NCBI GenBank assembly: GCA_001898035.1
Contig: MKRX01000012.1
Coordinates: forward strand, 34,758-97,679
DNA length: 62,922 nucleotides
Source of the DNA: Armatimonadetes bacterium 55-13
Lineage (GTDB): Bacteria > Armatimonadota > Fimbriimonadia > Fimbriimonadales > Fimbriimonadaceae
Direction of reading: 5' to 3'
The position numbers and the translations under genes are program-made. How positions within the stretch are numbered: the stretch's first letter is position 1; each line of letters begins with the position of its first letter. Of the stretch, positions 8,402 to 17,100 are shown in pieces. Under the pieces are notes generated by a model that saw nothing but the letters and a program-made list of their open reading frames with translations, did no database searches and was not told the origin of the DNA.

Positions 8402-9906
8402 TCAAAAAAATCTTGATTGCAAATCGAGGTGAGATCGCGGTGAGGGTGATTCGGGCCGCACGCGAAATGGGGATTCGCACCGTGGCGGTGTACAGCGATG
8501 CCGATGCGGAGGCGTTGCACACTTCATTAGCCGATGAAGCCGTTCCTCTTGGGGCTCCCGAACCTAGTCTGAGTTATCTCGATATTGGCAAGATCATCGC
8601 GGCAGCGAAGGCGACGGGTGCGGACGCAATTCACCCCGGATATGGATTCTTGAGTGAGCGGGCCGAGTTTTCCGAGGCTTGCCGGGACGCAGGAATCACG
8701 TTTATTGGTCCACCTCCCGAGGCGATGAGAAAGCTCGGAGCGAAGATCGACGCTAAGCAGATAGCGGTTGCCGCGGGGGTGCCGGTGACGTCTGGCTTCT
8801 TCGAATCGGGAGCGACGGACGCACAACTCAAAGATGCGGCGATCAAGATTGGTTTTCCGGTGATGCTAAAAGCAAGCGCGGGCGGCGGGGGGCGTGGGAT
8901 GCGAATCGTTCGCGATATCGCCGACTTTGATTCAGAGCTTAAATTGGCGTCTGACGAAGCGTTGAAAGCCTTTGGCGACGGCGAGATGATGGTCGAAAAA
9001 CTGATTGAACGACCTCGCCACATCGAGGTTCAGGTCTTGGCCGATCAGCATGGCAACGTCGCCTGTCTCTTTGAAAGGGAATGCTCGATCCAGCGCCGGC
9101 ATCAGAAGTTGATCGAGGAAGCGCCTTCCCCTTCTGCGTTCGCCCGACTGGGAATTTGGACGGCGATGCGCGAGGCTTGTCGCAAGCTGATTCTGGAAGC
9201 GGGCTACGTGGGAGCAGGAACCGTCGAGTTTATGTTTGACGAGGCGGACGCCTTGTTCTATTTCTTGGAAGTCAACGCCCGCTTGCAGGTAGAGCATCCG
9301 GTAACGGAAGCGATTACGGGTTTGGATCTGGTGGAGTGGCAGATCCGCATTGCGCAGGGGGAAAAGTTGGAAGTGAACCCTCGCATCCAAGATGGAGATA
9401 GAGACGCGATCAACGGACATGCGATGGAAGTTCGCGTCATTGCCGAAGATCCGGCAAAAGGGTTCTTGCCTTCGATTGGAAGAATTCTCGGTTGGGCCGA
9501 GCCCACAGGGCCAGGAGTGCGGATTGATACGGGTTATGGGCCAGGGTCCGAGGTTTCTCGATATTACGATTCGATGATCGCCAAAGTGATCGTTCATGCC
9601 GAAACCCGTGAGAGGGCCATTGCCAGGATGATCTCGGCTCTCGAAGCGTTTCATGTCTTGGGAGTGAAGACAAATATCGCGTATATCCTGGAGGTCCTGG
9701 CGAATCCTCGATTTGTCGATGGCGAATTCGACACTGGATTCTTGGGACGCGAGATGAGCGATTGGAGGCCATCTACCGAACTTCCCGGGGAACTTCAGGC
9801 AATCGTTGATTTTGCTCAGCCCTTGGGCAAAAGGCCCACGGCAAACCCTTCAAGCGAGGGAGCTTGGGATGCAAAAGATACATTTCGCGTGTATTCCGGC
9901 AAATAG
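8398..9906 (+). CDS. Acyl-CoA carboxylase biotin carboxylase subunit, AccC-like
   Basis: 502 residues. It carboxylates carrier-bound biotin using ATP and bicarbonate. The ATP-grasp parts are all visible: KILIANRGEIAVRVIRAARE at the start, HPGYGFLSE, KASAGGGGRGMRIV (glycine-rich loop), the ECSIQRRHQKLIEE loop and EVNARLQVEHPVTE. A biotin carboxylase C-terminal domain follows (GHAMEVRVIAEDPAKGFLPS). The protein stops shortly afterwards with a variable tail, so it has no fused biotinyl domain, unlike most methylcrotonyl- or propionyl-CoA carboxylase alpha subunits. It must use a separate carrier; the only one in the window is accB at 25538. Translationally coupled to the hydratase. Confidence 0.9.
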   Translation: MIKKILIANRGEIAVRVIRAAREMGIRTVAVYSDADAEALHTSLADEAVPLGAPEPSLSYLDIGKIIAAAKATGADAIHPGYGFLSERAEFSEACRDAGITFIGPPPEAMRKLGAKIDAKQIAVAAGVPVTSGFFESGATDAQLKDAAIKIGFPVMLKASAGGGGRGMRIVRDIADFDSELKLASDEALKAFGDGEMMVEKLIERPRHIEVQVLADQHGNVACLFERECSIQRRHQKLIEEAPSPSAFARLGIWTAMREACRKLILEAGYVGAGTVEFMFDEADALFYFLEVNARLQVEHPVTEAITGLDLVEWQIRIAQGEKLEVNPRIQDGDRDAINGHAMEVRVIAEDPAKGFLPSIGRILGWAEPTGPGVRIDTGYGPGSEVSRYYDSMIAKVIVHAETRERAIARMISALEAFHVLGVKTNIAYILEVLANPRFVDGEFDTGFLGREMSDWRPSTELPGELQAIVDFAQPLGKRPTANPSSEGAWDAKDTFRVYSGK

Positions 9907-9986
9907 ATGGGTCTTTGGGCGCAATGGGAGAGTTGAGCATCCGTATTACTTTGCGTGTCACCGTTGGGTGAACGGAGGAGATGCAA

Positions 9987-10580
9987 ATGCAAACTCGCTT
10001 AACTTTTTATTTAAGTTCTTTGGCCGTTGGAATCGTACTAGCAGGTGCGGCGCTGAGCTTAGTAGGCGGCAAAGCGAGTGCGAAACCAATGGCGGTTGAA
10101 CCGACAGCGTTGGTAGGGGTGCCCACCGTCGCTGAATTGGGACGCTTAGCAAAAGCGGTAGACGCTTCACCGAAAAACGAAACCTCGGCCGAGCGGCAGA
10201 AGAGGGTGGATCGTGTGATGCAGCTGTATAAGGGAGGAGCGCTCAAGAATGGCGCCGACTACTTCCTGGCATCCAAGGTCATGTCTCAAGGAACGACGGA
10301 TGAAGAAGCGCTAGTCTGTCATGAAATGGCGGTTGGAGCTCTTTCGCTTGGCGATAGGCGAGCCGCTTATCTCGCAGCGATAGGGGAGGACCAGTTCCTG
10401 GTGCGGATTGGCCGAGCTCAGCGATTTGGAACTCAAAAGGAGGCCAAGGCAACGAGCGCCTCTGTCGATCTCGCGCCCGTGACTCCGCTTCTTGGGATCC
10501 AGAATAGTGGAACGGTAAATACAAACGCTCCCACTCGTTTCTCTGAATCGGCCCCAACTTTAAGCAACGGCGATCTTTGA
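9987..10580 (+). CDS. Secreted or membrane-anchored protein of unknown function
   Basis: 197 residues. The ATG at 9987 is preferred over the one at 9981 because GGAGG then has normal spacing. The N-terminus is a signal peptide or anchor (MQTRLTFYLSSLAVGIVLAG, then AALSLVGG). The mature part is helical and charged, with an R/K-rich patch (SAERQKRVDRVMQLYKGG) and a stretch DEEALVCHEMAVGALSLGDR that resembles a helical bundle or TPR-like hairpin. The C-terminal 50 residues look disordered. I recognise no family. The gene stands alone between the carboxylase gene and a perfect hairpin at 10595. Confidence 0.65.
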   Translation: MQTRLTFYLSSLAVGIVLAGAALSLVGGKASAKPMAVEPTALVGVPTVAELGRLAKAVDASPKNETSAERQKRVDRVMQLYKGGALKNGADYFLASKVMSQGTTDEEALVCHEMAVGALSLGDRRAAYLAAIGEDQFLVRIGRAQRFGTQKEAKATSASVDLAPVTPLLGIQNSGTVNTNAPTRFSESAPTLSNGDL

Positions 10581-10594
10581 TCGACAGTTCCAGT

Positions 10595-10629
10595 CATAGG
10601 CCGCTATGTCATATTCATAGCGGCCTATG
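10595..10629. repeat. Perfect 14-base inverted repeat overlapping a start codon
   Basis: CATAGGCCGCTATG (10595-10608), loop TCATATT (10609-10615), CATAGCGGCCTATG (10616-10629). All 14 pairs match, and each arm is itself nearly palindromic (CATAG.CCGCTATG). The last three bases are the ATG of the next gene. No T-run follows, so an intrinsic terminator is unlikely. An operator, or an RNA hairpin that hides the start codon, fits better. Confidence 0.8.
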
Positions 10630-12123
10630 CGCTGGATCAGCCTTTCTTTGCTCTTATTGATGGTGGGCGGATGCCATCGTGTTGGCCCCGCCAAGGGTGC
10701 CCTTGAGCTTTCCTATTGGTACTGGCACACGCCCTACACGCTTAACCGTTCCGAGGCGGCGACTCTGCGAGACCTTGGAGTGAAACGCTTGTTTGTTCGT
10801 GGCGGAACGTTTCGGAATGACGGCGAGAAGCTGATCCCCGATATCCCTCAGAGATTTGAGGGCCCACCGGAAGGATTTCCGGTGTACTTAGTTTACAACT
10901 TTGACGCAGGCGCCATCGCGCACTTAACTCGTTTCAAGCCCGCAGACATGGCGAAGGCGATTCTCGATCGATTCGAACTTGACAAGCTTGCATGCGAATC
11001 CAAGCGTATCGAGGTCCAAGGGATTCAACTCGACATCGATTCACCCACGAGCCGACTGCCTCTTTATGCCGAACTTTTGAAGGAAGTCAGAGCGCGTTTG
11101 GGTGCGGGCCTCTCCTTGTCGATTACGGCCTTGCCCACATGGTTCGACTCTAAGGAATTGGCTCAGGTCGTGGAGCAAGTCGACGACTATGTCCCCCAAT
11201 TTTATGAAGGTAGCGCCGCGCGCACGGTGGAGGACAAGACACCGCTTTCTGATTTGGATGCGGTGAAAAAGGGAATGGTAGCCGCCGAGCGGCTGGGCAA
11301 GCCGTACTTCGTGGGGGTGCCTGGATATGGTCGCGCGCTCTTGTACGACGAGAAAGGCAAACTGCTGGGAGCCTATGGCGGACTGAGCGCCTACGATGCG
11401 GCAAGGCATCCAACTTTTGAGCTTAAGGAGCGTCGGCGCGTCGATGGAGAGGACTATTATCGCTTTCAAGCTACCCAAGGGGATGCGCACGGAAAGGGGG
11501 CAGGCTATTCGCTTGTTTACCGCCTGCCGACACCTCAGCTCATTGTCAATCACTTACGCGAGGTCGAAAAGCTGAGGGGCGCGAACTGCCGGGGATCTAT
11601 CGTTTTTCGCATTCCAGAGGAGGGAGAGAGCACCGCAGTCGCTCTTCCGGCGGTATTGGCGGCCATGAAGGGGAAGGACATGCAGCCGAAGCTTTCAATT
11701 TCATCGAAGACCGTGGCTTCTCCATGGGGCCGGATCGAGGACCCGAAGGCGAAGAGCGAGCCCTTAAAGGTGACGCTCACCCTCAAGAATGAGGGGAACG
11801 GAGGCACAGAGATTGGACCGAACGCTTGTCGGATCCTTCTCACGATTGAACGGGGAAGCGTAGATGCCTTGGAGAAGGGTGGGTTTGACTTAGTTCAGCC
11901 CTTTAGAGAGCTTGCCGACGGCTCTACGGCAAAATCCAGCCTCGCTTCCGCGAATCAAATCGTCTTTCAAAGAGTACACCTTGCGGCAGGCGAGAAGACG
12001 ACGATCGGGCCCCTCACATTGAGTCCCGGGACAAAGCTAAACTGTAGTTACGATCTTATCGCTGAAGCGTCGGGAGACCACGTGCGAGGTTCGCAAAGGA
12101 TTGATTTGAATGTTGAACGGTAA
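10627..12123 (+). CDS. DUF3142-type lipoprotein with a TIM-barrel-like domain
   Basis: 498 residues. The N-terminus is a lipoprotein signal (MRWISLSLLLLMVGGC, lipobox LMVGGC), so the protein is membrane-tethered outside the cytoplasm. Residues of about 28-330 read like DUF3142: YWYWHTPYTLNRSEAATL, the LGVKRLFVRGG strand, GIQLDIDSPTSRLPLYAELL, then SLSITALPTWF and a VPQFYEG strand. Alternating strands and helices with acidic residues at strand ends suggest a glycoside-hydrolase-like barrel; no activity is established. The C-terminal 150 residues are beta-sandwich-like. The downstream TPR gene overlaps its end by 14 bases, so the two probably work together. Confidence 0.7.
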   Translation: MRWISLSLLLLMVGGCHRVGPAKGALELSYWYWHTPYTLNRSEAATLRDLGVKRLFVRGGTFRNDGEKLIPDIPQRFEGPPEGFPVYLVYNFDAGAIAHLTRFKPADMAKAILDRFELDKLACESKRIEVQGIQLDIDSPTSRLPLYAELLKEVRARLGAGLSLSITALPTWFDSKELAQVVEQVDDYVPQFYEGSAARTVEDKTPLSDLDAVKKGMVAAERLGKPYFVGVPGYGRALLYDEKGKLLGAYGGLSAYDAARHPTFELKERRRVDGEDYYRFQATQGDAHGKGAGYSLVYRLPTPQLIVNHLREVEKLRGANCRGSIVFRIPEEGESTAVALPAVLAAMKGKDMQPKLSISSKTVASPWGRIEDPKAKSEPLKVTLTLKNEGNGGTEIGPNACRILLTIERGSVDALEKGGFDLVQPFRELADGSTAKSSLASANQIVFQRVHLAAGEKTTIGPLTLSPGTKLNCSYDLIAEASGDHVRGSQRIDLNVER

Positions 12124-14323
12124 GGGATTACTTGTTTTGGGCCTCACCGTGGCCGGTGGGATGGGTGCTTATCGAATCGTGCAGTCGTGTATCGGGTCGA
12201 TTTACGATTCGGTTCATTACAATGACGCTCAGCCGGATTTTGGCGCGCCCCCCTCTCGAACCGTCATTACCGTGTGGGGAGAGCAACCCTCTCGACCCGT
12301 GCCGGATAGCGTTGGATGGTATGACGACTGGGACGAGGCTAAAGAAAAGGCGAAGACGGAGAGAATCGCGAATCTGAAATCTGCCATCGATACGGCTTTT
12401 TCAAACGGCAACTACTCGAAAGCGGAGGAATCGCTTGTAGCGCTGCTCAAGGAGAAGCCCGAAGATCTGGATAACATCGATTTGCTTCGGGACCAGCTTG
12501 AAGTCGCAAGGGAAGCGCAGAAGCACAAACTGCCGCAGTCGGCGATCGACGCCTACTTAGCTTCCCGAAAGGACGCGGAAAATCCGTCGTCCCTCAGGGC
12601 CATTGCCGCCGATGCCAAGAATGGCTTTCTCTGTGCGTTTGCCGCCTATGCGGCCGCGGGGGTTGCCTACGATCATGGCGAATATGAAAAAGCGGCTCGG
12701 CAATATGAAGAGGTTGCTACAAAGTATCCCACCAGTCCTCGCCGAGAGTACGCGCTCATCATGGCAGCGAGAACTCGGCTAAAGGGGACTGAGAAGGGTG
12801 GGGTCATCGCCCTTGAGCCGGAGGATTTAGCAGCGGGAACTCAGGCGATTGGCAAGCTCCGCCGCGAGTTTCCCAAGTCAAAATTCCTGCAGAGCGCATA
12901 CGGCTGGGAAACGCGCGCGATGTACCTTTCGGGCAAGCGGGCCACTGCATTTCTTCGCTACCTGAAGTCTTACGATAACGCGAAGTCGCATGTCGAGCGT
13001 GAGGGCCAGTTGGCATCGCTGCGCTATGTCAGCGAATCTTTCAAGGGCAAAGACGCCGACGATGTGCGCAAAGGTCTTTTTGCTGACCCATCACTTTTAC
13101 AGCCCTATCTGGAATTCCGGGTGAATCATGGCGGCGAGGATTCGGCCAAGAGTCTGACCGGACTGGCGAAGTTGGCGGAAGACGTTTTGACCCGACATCC
13201 AACAGCGAAGATTGCGGGTTCAATCCAAGCTCGCCTCGCCGAGATTGCCTATCTTCGGTCTGACTATAAGAAAGCAGAGGAGTGGGCGACAAAGGCACTG
13301 ACCGAATCTGGCAACCGAAACGCCGATTTGGCGTTGTATGTCCAATCCGGCGCCCAGGAAAAGCTGGGCAAATCGGATGCGGCTGAGCAAGGTTACGGAA
13401 AGCTACTCAGAGATTTCCCCAAGAGCTACCTGGTGGGAGCAGCGAGAGAAAATCTCGCCTTGATCTACGAGCGAAAGGGCCAATGGGACAATGCGCTTGA
13501 TCAGTACCGAGCCCTCTCCTATCGATTCGATATTGCGACGTTGGTGGATGTCAAGATGTCGATCGAGGAGCTTCAGAAGTACGTAGCCAGCCGTCCTTCC
13601 GATCCAGAACTGAACAAATACAAGTTCGCTCTAGCGATGCGGCTCCTTCGGAAAGATAAGCTCGAAGAGGCGGACAAGGTCTTTCGAGAGATCCCTGATG
13701 CAAAGAGGAAGGAGATCGGGGAAGTTGGCAGCGACTATTCCTGGTACGGGGCGGAAGATAGCGTGCGAGATCGGCTGGTCGATCCAGTCGATACGATAAA
13801 GGACCTCAAGGAACTGAACGCCGCGGTGGCCAAGGCTTCAACGTCAGATGCAAAAGCCAAGGCGAAATATGCGCTGGCGAGCTATTGGTACGAGCGCCGG
13901 AATTTGTTGCTTTACAATCCCTCGCTTTGGATGGGTGGCCGCTCGATTCTCGCCGGTTTCTGGAATGCTGGCGTGACTAACGCTGGATACGACAAGGCGA
14001 TCGAAGAGCATCACTATGAGCATGAATGCCTCTGGCGAGCCCGAAAGATCTGTCTGGAAATCGCAAAGGATATGCCGAAGTCTCCCGAGGCTCCCAAAGC
14101 CCTATACCGAGCCGCCTGTGCCGCCCGGCGACTGGCCGATTTCAATCCCTACTGGCGAAACGAAAAGATGTCAAAGTCGCTCTGGAACGAATGCGTGACC
14201 TTGATGGATAAGGTAACCGCTGACTATCCCTCGAGCGACTTGGCCAAGGACGCGGAGAAGTACGGGAAGGTCTTCCGGTCGGAGCGCGACGACACGTTGC
14301 GAAACGCCCTCTTCCTGAAATGA
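12110..14323 (+). CDS. Large TPR-repeat protein with N-terminal membrane anchor
   Basis: 737 residues. The first 25 residues are a hydrophobic anchor (GKGLLVLGLTVAGGMGAYRI). The rest is almost entirely helical with recurring TPR-like hairpins, for example AFSNGNYSKAEESLVALLKE, YDHGEYEKAARQYEEVATKY, RSDYKKAEEWATKALTESG and YERKGQWDNALDQYRALSYR. Such proteins serve as assembly scaffolds. It overlaps the DUF3142 lipoprotein gene by 14 bases and is followed at once by a strong hairpin terminator, so the two form a complete operon. Aromatic-rich stretches near residues 575-660 (YWYERRNLLLYNPSLWMGGR) are unusual for a plain TPR protein. Partner and function unknown. Confidence 0.75.
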   Translation: MLNGKGLLVLGLTVAGGMGAYRIVQSCIGSIYDSVHYNDAQPDFGAPPSRTVITVWGEQPSRPVPDSVGWYDDWDEAKEKAKTERIANLKSAIDTAFSNGNYSKAEESLVALLKEKPEDLDNIDLLRDQLEVAREAQKHKLPQSAIDAYLASRKDAENPSSLRAIAADAKNGFLCAFAAYAAAGVAYDHGEYEKAARQYEEVATKYPTSPRREYALIMAARTRLKGTEKGGVIALEPEDLAAGTQAIGKLRREFPKSKFLQSAYGWETRAMYLSGKRATAFLRYLKSYDNAKSHVEREGQLASLRYVSESFKGKDADDVRKGLFADPSLLQPYLEFRVNHGGEDSAKSLTGLAKLAEDVLTRHPTAKIAGSIQARLAEIAYLRSDYKKAEEWATKALTESGNRNADLALYVQSGAQEKLGKSDAAEQGYGKLLRDFPKSYLVGAARENLALIYERKGQWDNALDQYRALSYRFDIATLVDVKMSIEELQKYVASRPSDPELNKYKFALAMRLLRKDKLEEADKVFREIPDAKRKEIGEVGSDYSWYGAEDSVRDRLVDPVDTIKDLKELNAAVAKASTSDAKAKAKYALASYWYERRNLLLYNPSLWMGGRSILAGFWNAGVTNAGYDKAIEEHHYEHECLWRARKICLEIAKDMPKSPEAPKALYRAACAARRLADFNPYWRNEKMSKSLWNECVTLMDKVTADYPSSDLAKDAEKYGKVFRSERDDTLRNALFLK

Positions 14324-14348
14324 AAAAGGGGGCTGACGCCCCCATTTT
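14323..14348. terminator. Bidirectional intrinsic terminator
   Basis: GGGGGC (14328-14333), loop TGAC, GCCCCC (14338-14343), followed by ATTTT and preceded by AAAAA, so it works on both strands. It separates the TPR operon from the convergent Spy-like gene. Confidence 0.85.
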
Positions 14349-14363
14349 CATCTCGTCGAGAAT

Positions 14364-15059
14364 CTAGTGCTTGCTCATTTGACTACGGGCGAAGCTTGCG
14401 TAGTCGATTGTAAAGGGTTTGCCGGTGAGATTCTTCCATGTGGTTTTTTGAGAAGCGGTCAGTTGTTGCTGGGCCAGCTTCATCATGCGGCCTTGCCATT
14501 CTTTCTGCTTCGCCTGATATTCCTTCATCATGGCGTTGTAATCGGTTGGCTTGTTGCCATTTGCGGGCTTTTGCAGCGACGCCATCATCTGTTGCGTGCC
14601 ATCTCGAATGATGACGCCAAGCTTTCGCTCTTGGTCGGCATTCAGCTTTAACTGGCTCTTGACCTCCGGGAATAGCATTCCCGAAACCCCAAGCTGTTGA
14701 ACGGTGATCTGCTTCAGGCGTGTCTGCTGAGCTGGAGTCAGCAACTTGCCCAGCGCGCGATAGGTCTCGGTGGCGACGCTGAGGCGTTTTTGAATATCTT
14801 CGCGACTGGGCCGCTCGCCGGGCTTGCTCCCGGCCATCATCGACTTTTGAAGGGCGATCAGTTTGTCATTGATCGTCTTCTTGGTTGCCGCGCTCAAGCC
14901 CAATTCCTTCTGAACATCGGGCATGATGAGGAATCCTCCTCCCGTCTCCAGAAGCGACCGGGGCTGCATTGCAGAACGACCGGTCATTTGGGCCATTGCG
15001 CCCACGAAGAGTGCCGTGGTTAGGGTCGCGGCAAACAGAAACCTTTTCATCAAATTCAT
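14364..15059 (-). CDS. Spy/LTXXQ-like periplasmic helical protein
   Basis: 231 residues from the ATG at 15059 (MNLMKRFLFAATLTTALFVG, a signal peptide); a second ATG lies three codons later. The mature protein is helical with repeated LTPAQQTRLKQI / LNADQERKLGVI / LTASQKTTWKNL elements. This L-[TN]-x-x-Q-x-x-[KR]-L pattern is typical of Spy/CpxP-like periplasmic chaperones and metal-sensing repressors. The match is to the motif class only. It is transcribed alone, divergently from the gene at 15125, and ends before a bidirectional terminator. Confidence 0.65.
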   Translation of the reverse strand: MNLMKRFLFAATLTTALFVGAMAQMTGRSAMQPRSLLETGGGFLIMPDVQKELGLSAATKKTINDKLIALQKSMMAGSKPGERPSREDIQKRLSVATETYRALGKLLTPAQQTRLKQITVQQLGVSGMLFPEVKSQLKLNADQERKLGVIIRDGTQQMMASLQKPANGNKPTDYNAMMKEYQAKQKEWQGRMMKLAQQQLTASQKTTWKNLTGKPFTIDYASFARSQMSKH

Positions 15060-15124
15060 TGTGTCACAAGGTTGCAGATCACACGCTGAACTTGGACCTA
15101 TGCGTAGGCGTCCACAATAACGAG

Positions 15125-15601
15125 GTGGGGGAAAAAGAAGACGAAACGAGCTTGGGACAGGCGGAGATTCCGAGGCGTTGGCCGCGGAAAGCATTGATCT
15201 TCGTCACCGTTATCGTTGCCGCGATTGCGACCTTCGCCCTCTTGATTGTGAGGGAACCGCCACTCTATCCGTTTTTAGCCCGGGCAAAAATGGTCCACCA
15301 CGAAGAATGGATAGAATTTGCTTCCACCGGGCCGGGCCGATTGAAGGTGGGTGGCGCTTACCAAATCTCGGGCGACCTGGCGACCGTTGGGAATCTCGTG
15401 AGAGAAGATTTGAACGATCCAAGTTGGAGAGAAACGAAGAAGCCAGACTCAATCAGCTTCTCCCAGCCCAATACAACGGTCACTCTACTGGACCGGCCCA
15501 AGGACGGAGCGGTGAGAATCATCATTCAATCCTATCGTCAGCCAACTTACTTAGATCGAATGCGGCTCTGGTATCGAAAGACCTTTGTGTCTTCCAAGTA
15601 A
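15125..15601 (+). CDS. Single-pass membrane protein of unknown function
   Basis: 158 residues from a GTG at 15125. The frame is open upstream but would run antisense through the neighbour's signal peptide, so a late start is likely. There is a short charged N-terminus, one membrane helix (residues of about 24-42, ALIFVTVIVAAIATFALLIV), then an exported beta-rich domain (EWIEFASTGPGRLKVGGAYQ, SISFSQPNTTVTLLDRPKDG, VRIIIQSYRQPTYLDRMRLW). The gene at 17101 encodes a protein of the same size, topology and WYRK/Y-rich ending, so they may be distant relatives. I recognise no family. Confidence 0.55.
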   Translation: MGEKEDETSLGQAEIPRRWPRKALIFVTVIVAAIATFALLIVREPPLYPFLARAKMVHHEEWIEFASTGPGRLKVGGAYQISGDLATVGNLVREDLNDPSWRETKKPDSISFSQPNTTVTLLDRPKDGAVRIIIQSYRQPTYLDRMRLWYRKTFVSSK

Positions 15602-15607
15602 TGGGCT

Positions 15608-15634
15608 TTCCCCAGCGGACGTGCCGCTGGGGAA
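15608..15634. terminator. Hairpin between convergent genes
   Basis: TTCCCCAGCGG (15608-15618), loop ACGTG, CCGCTGGGGAA (15624-15634): an 11-base perfect stem between the stops at 15601 (+) and 15643 (-). There is no clear T-run, so termination is inferred from position and stability. Confidence 0.6.
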
Positions 15635-15642
15635 GCGAAGAG

Positions 15643-17040
15643 TTACTTACCTGGGATGCCGGGCTCGGTTAAGAGCGCGGGGTCGAGAGCCTTTTTGAGG
15701 GTCTCTTCGTCGAGCAAGCCTTTCTCTCGAACCACCTGCGGAATCGACTTCTTTTCTGCCAAGGCAATCTTGACGACTTCGGCGGCTTGTTTATAGCCGA
15801 CATAAACATTCAGCGCGGTGGCCAGAGATGGAGACGTCTCGGCGTAGTGCGCGCAACGTTCGGCATCGGCCTTGATTCCTCGGACGCAGTTTTCGGTGAA
15901 GGTCGCTAAGGTGTTGGTGAGAACTTGGAGGGCAAACTGGGCGGAGAATGCCATTCCGGGCATCATCACATTCAACTCCAGTTGGCCGGCCATCACGCAG
16001 TTATCGATACTGGAACACTGTCCCAGAACCTGATAAAGAACAATGTTGAGGTTCTCCGCCATGGACGGATTGACTTTTCCGGGCATGATGGAGGAGCCGG
16101 GCTGAACGGGCGGCAAGACGATTTCGGCAATACCGGTCAACGGTCCCGAGCAGAGCAATCGAAGGTCGTTTGAAACTCGGGTCAACTCTTGGCAGAAGAT
16201 TCGCAAGCCCGCGGCCAGAGATGCCATTGCCAGGTTGCTTTGCATGGCCTCTCGCAAGTCGGGGGCGTTTCGGAACTCAATTCCTGTGTACTCCCGGAGG
16301 TTTTCGACGACCTTGGCACGATAGTCGGGGTGGGTGTTGAGGCCCGTTCCGGCGGCGCTTCCACCAATGCCGAGTTCTTCTAGCTCTTGTGCGGCCTGCT
16401 CCAGCCATCGTCGCGATTTTCGCAAGGCTACGGCATACGCCGTGAACTCTTGACCGAGCCGAATCGGCACGGCGTCTTGGAGGTGAGTTCGAGCAGACTT
16501 CAAGATGCGATCAAACTCAACTCCCTTCGCAGCGAACGCTTCAATGAGGTCATCGATGACGGGGAACAGGTCTTCCAGCATCAATCGCGCCATGATGCGC
16601 ATGGCGGACGGGAACGTGTCGTTGGTGGATTGACCGTAGTTGGGGTGGTCGTTGGGATTGACGCGCTGGTAGGTTCCTAGTCCTCCGCCCAGAATTTCCT
16701 CGGCGCGGTTTGCCAGCACCTCATTGCAGTTCATGTTCAAACTGGTACCGGCGCCCATGTGGAAGACGTCGACAGGGAATTGATCTCGCAATTTCCCGCT
16801 CAGAATCTCATCGGCAGCTTGCACGATGGCATTGCCGACCTCTGCGTCCAAAAGGCCAAGATCGGTGTTCGCAACGGTACAGGCCTTCTTCAGCAAAATG
16901 TAGGCGTCGATCATCTTGGGATGCTCGGTGAGCCCGCTGATTCGGAAGAGATTTCGGCTACGTTCCGCCTGCGATCCCCAATATGCGTTGGAAGGAACCT
17001 GGACCTCTCCCAGACTGTCCTTCTCAATTCGGTAATCCAT
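15643..17040 (-). CDS. aspA: Aspartase/fumarase superfamily lyase, probably aspartate ammonia-lyase
   Basis: 465 residues, the usual length. Superfamily signatures are complete: GAGTSLNMNCNEVLANRAEE, NPNDHPNYGQSTNDTFPSAM, SARTHLQDAVPIRLGQEF and GSSIMPGKVNP. Class II fumarase and aspartase are hard to separate by eye. The STND (not SSND) motif, DQFPVDVFHMGAGTS and AGQLELNVMMPG look like Bacillus-type aspartase. It would then interconvert aspartate with fumarate and ammonia. If it is a fumarase instead, it acts in the TCA cycle. The ATG follows TAAACT by seven bases, with no Shine-Dalgarno sequence, which suggests leaderless expression. Confidence 0.75.
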   Translation of the reverse strand: MDYRIEKDSLGEVQVPSNAYWGSQAERSRNLFRISGLTEHPKMIDAYILLKKACTVANTDLGLLDAEVGNAIVQAADEILSGKLRDQFPVDVFHMGAGTSLNMNCNEVLANRAEEILGGGLGTYQRVNPNDHPNYGQSTNDTFPSAMRIMARLMLEDLFPVIDDLIEAFAAKGVEFDRILKSARTHLQDAVPIRLGQEFTAYAVALRKSRRWLEQAAQELEELGIGGSAAGTGLNTHPDYRAKVVENLREYTGIEFRNAPDLREAMQSNLAMASLAAGLRIFCQELTRVSNDLRLLCSGPLTGIAEIVLPPVQPGSSIMPGKVNPSMAENLNIVLYQVLGQCSSIDNCVMAGQLELNVMMPGMAFSAQFALQVLTNTLATFTENCVRGIKADAERCAHYAETSPSLATALNVYVGYKQAAEVVKIALAEKKSIPQVVREKGLLDEETLKKALDPALLTEPGIPGK

Positions 17041-17053
17041 AGTAAAGAGTTTA
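17041..17053 (-). promoter_or_regulatory. Leaderless -10 element for the aspartase-like gene
   Basis: On the reverse strand TAAACT (17053 to 17048) is followed by CTTTACT and the ATG at 17040. TAAACT is the commonest form of the element in this window. Confidence 0.65.
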
Positions 17054-17100
17054 CCGAGCCAACGAACGAGAAGCGTAAGAGGATTCGTCTTGCAATTAAG

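Noticed and set aside
8932-9654. A 240-residue reverse frame within the biotin carboxylase gene
   Set aside because: Antisense of an unambiguous gene, with shadow-type composition.
15643-17040. Calling the lyase a class II fumarase (fumC)
   Set aside because: Some motifs agree, but STND, GAGTS and AGQLELNVM fit aspartase better. The name is left as probable.
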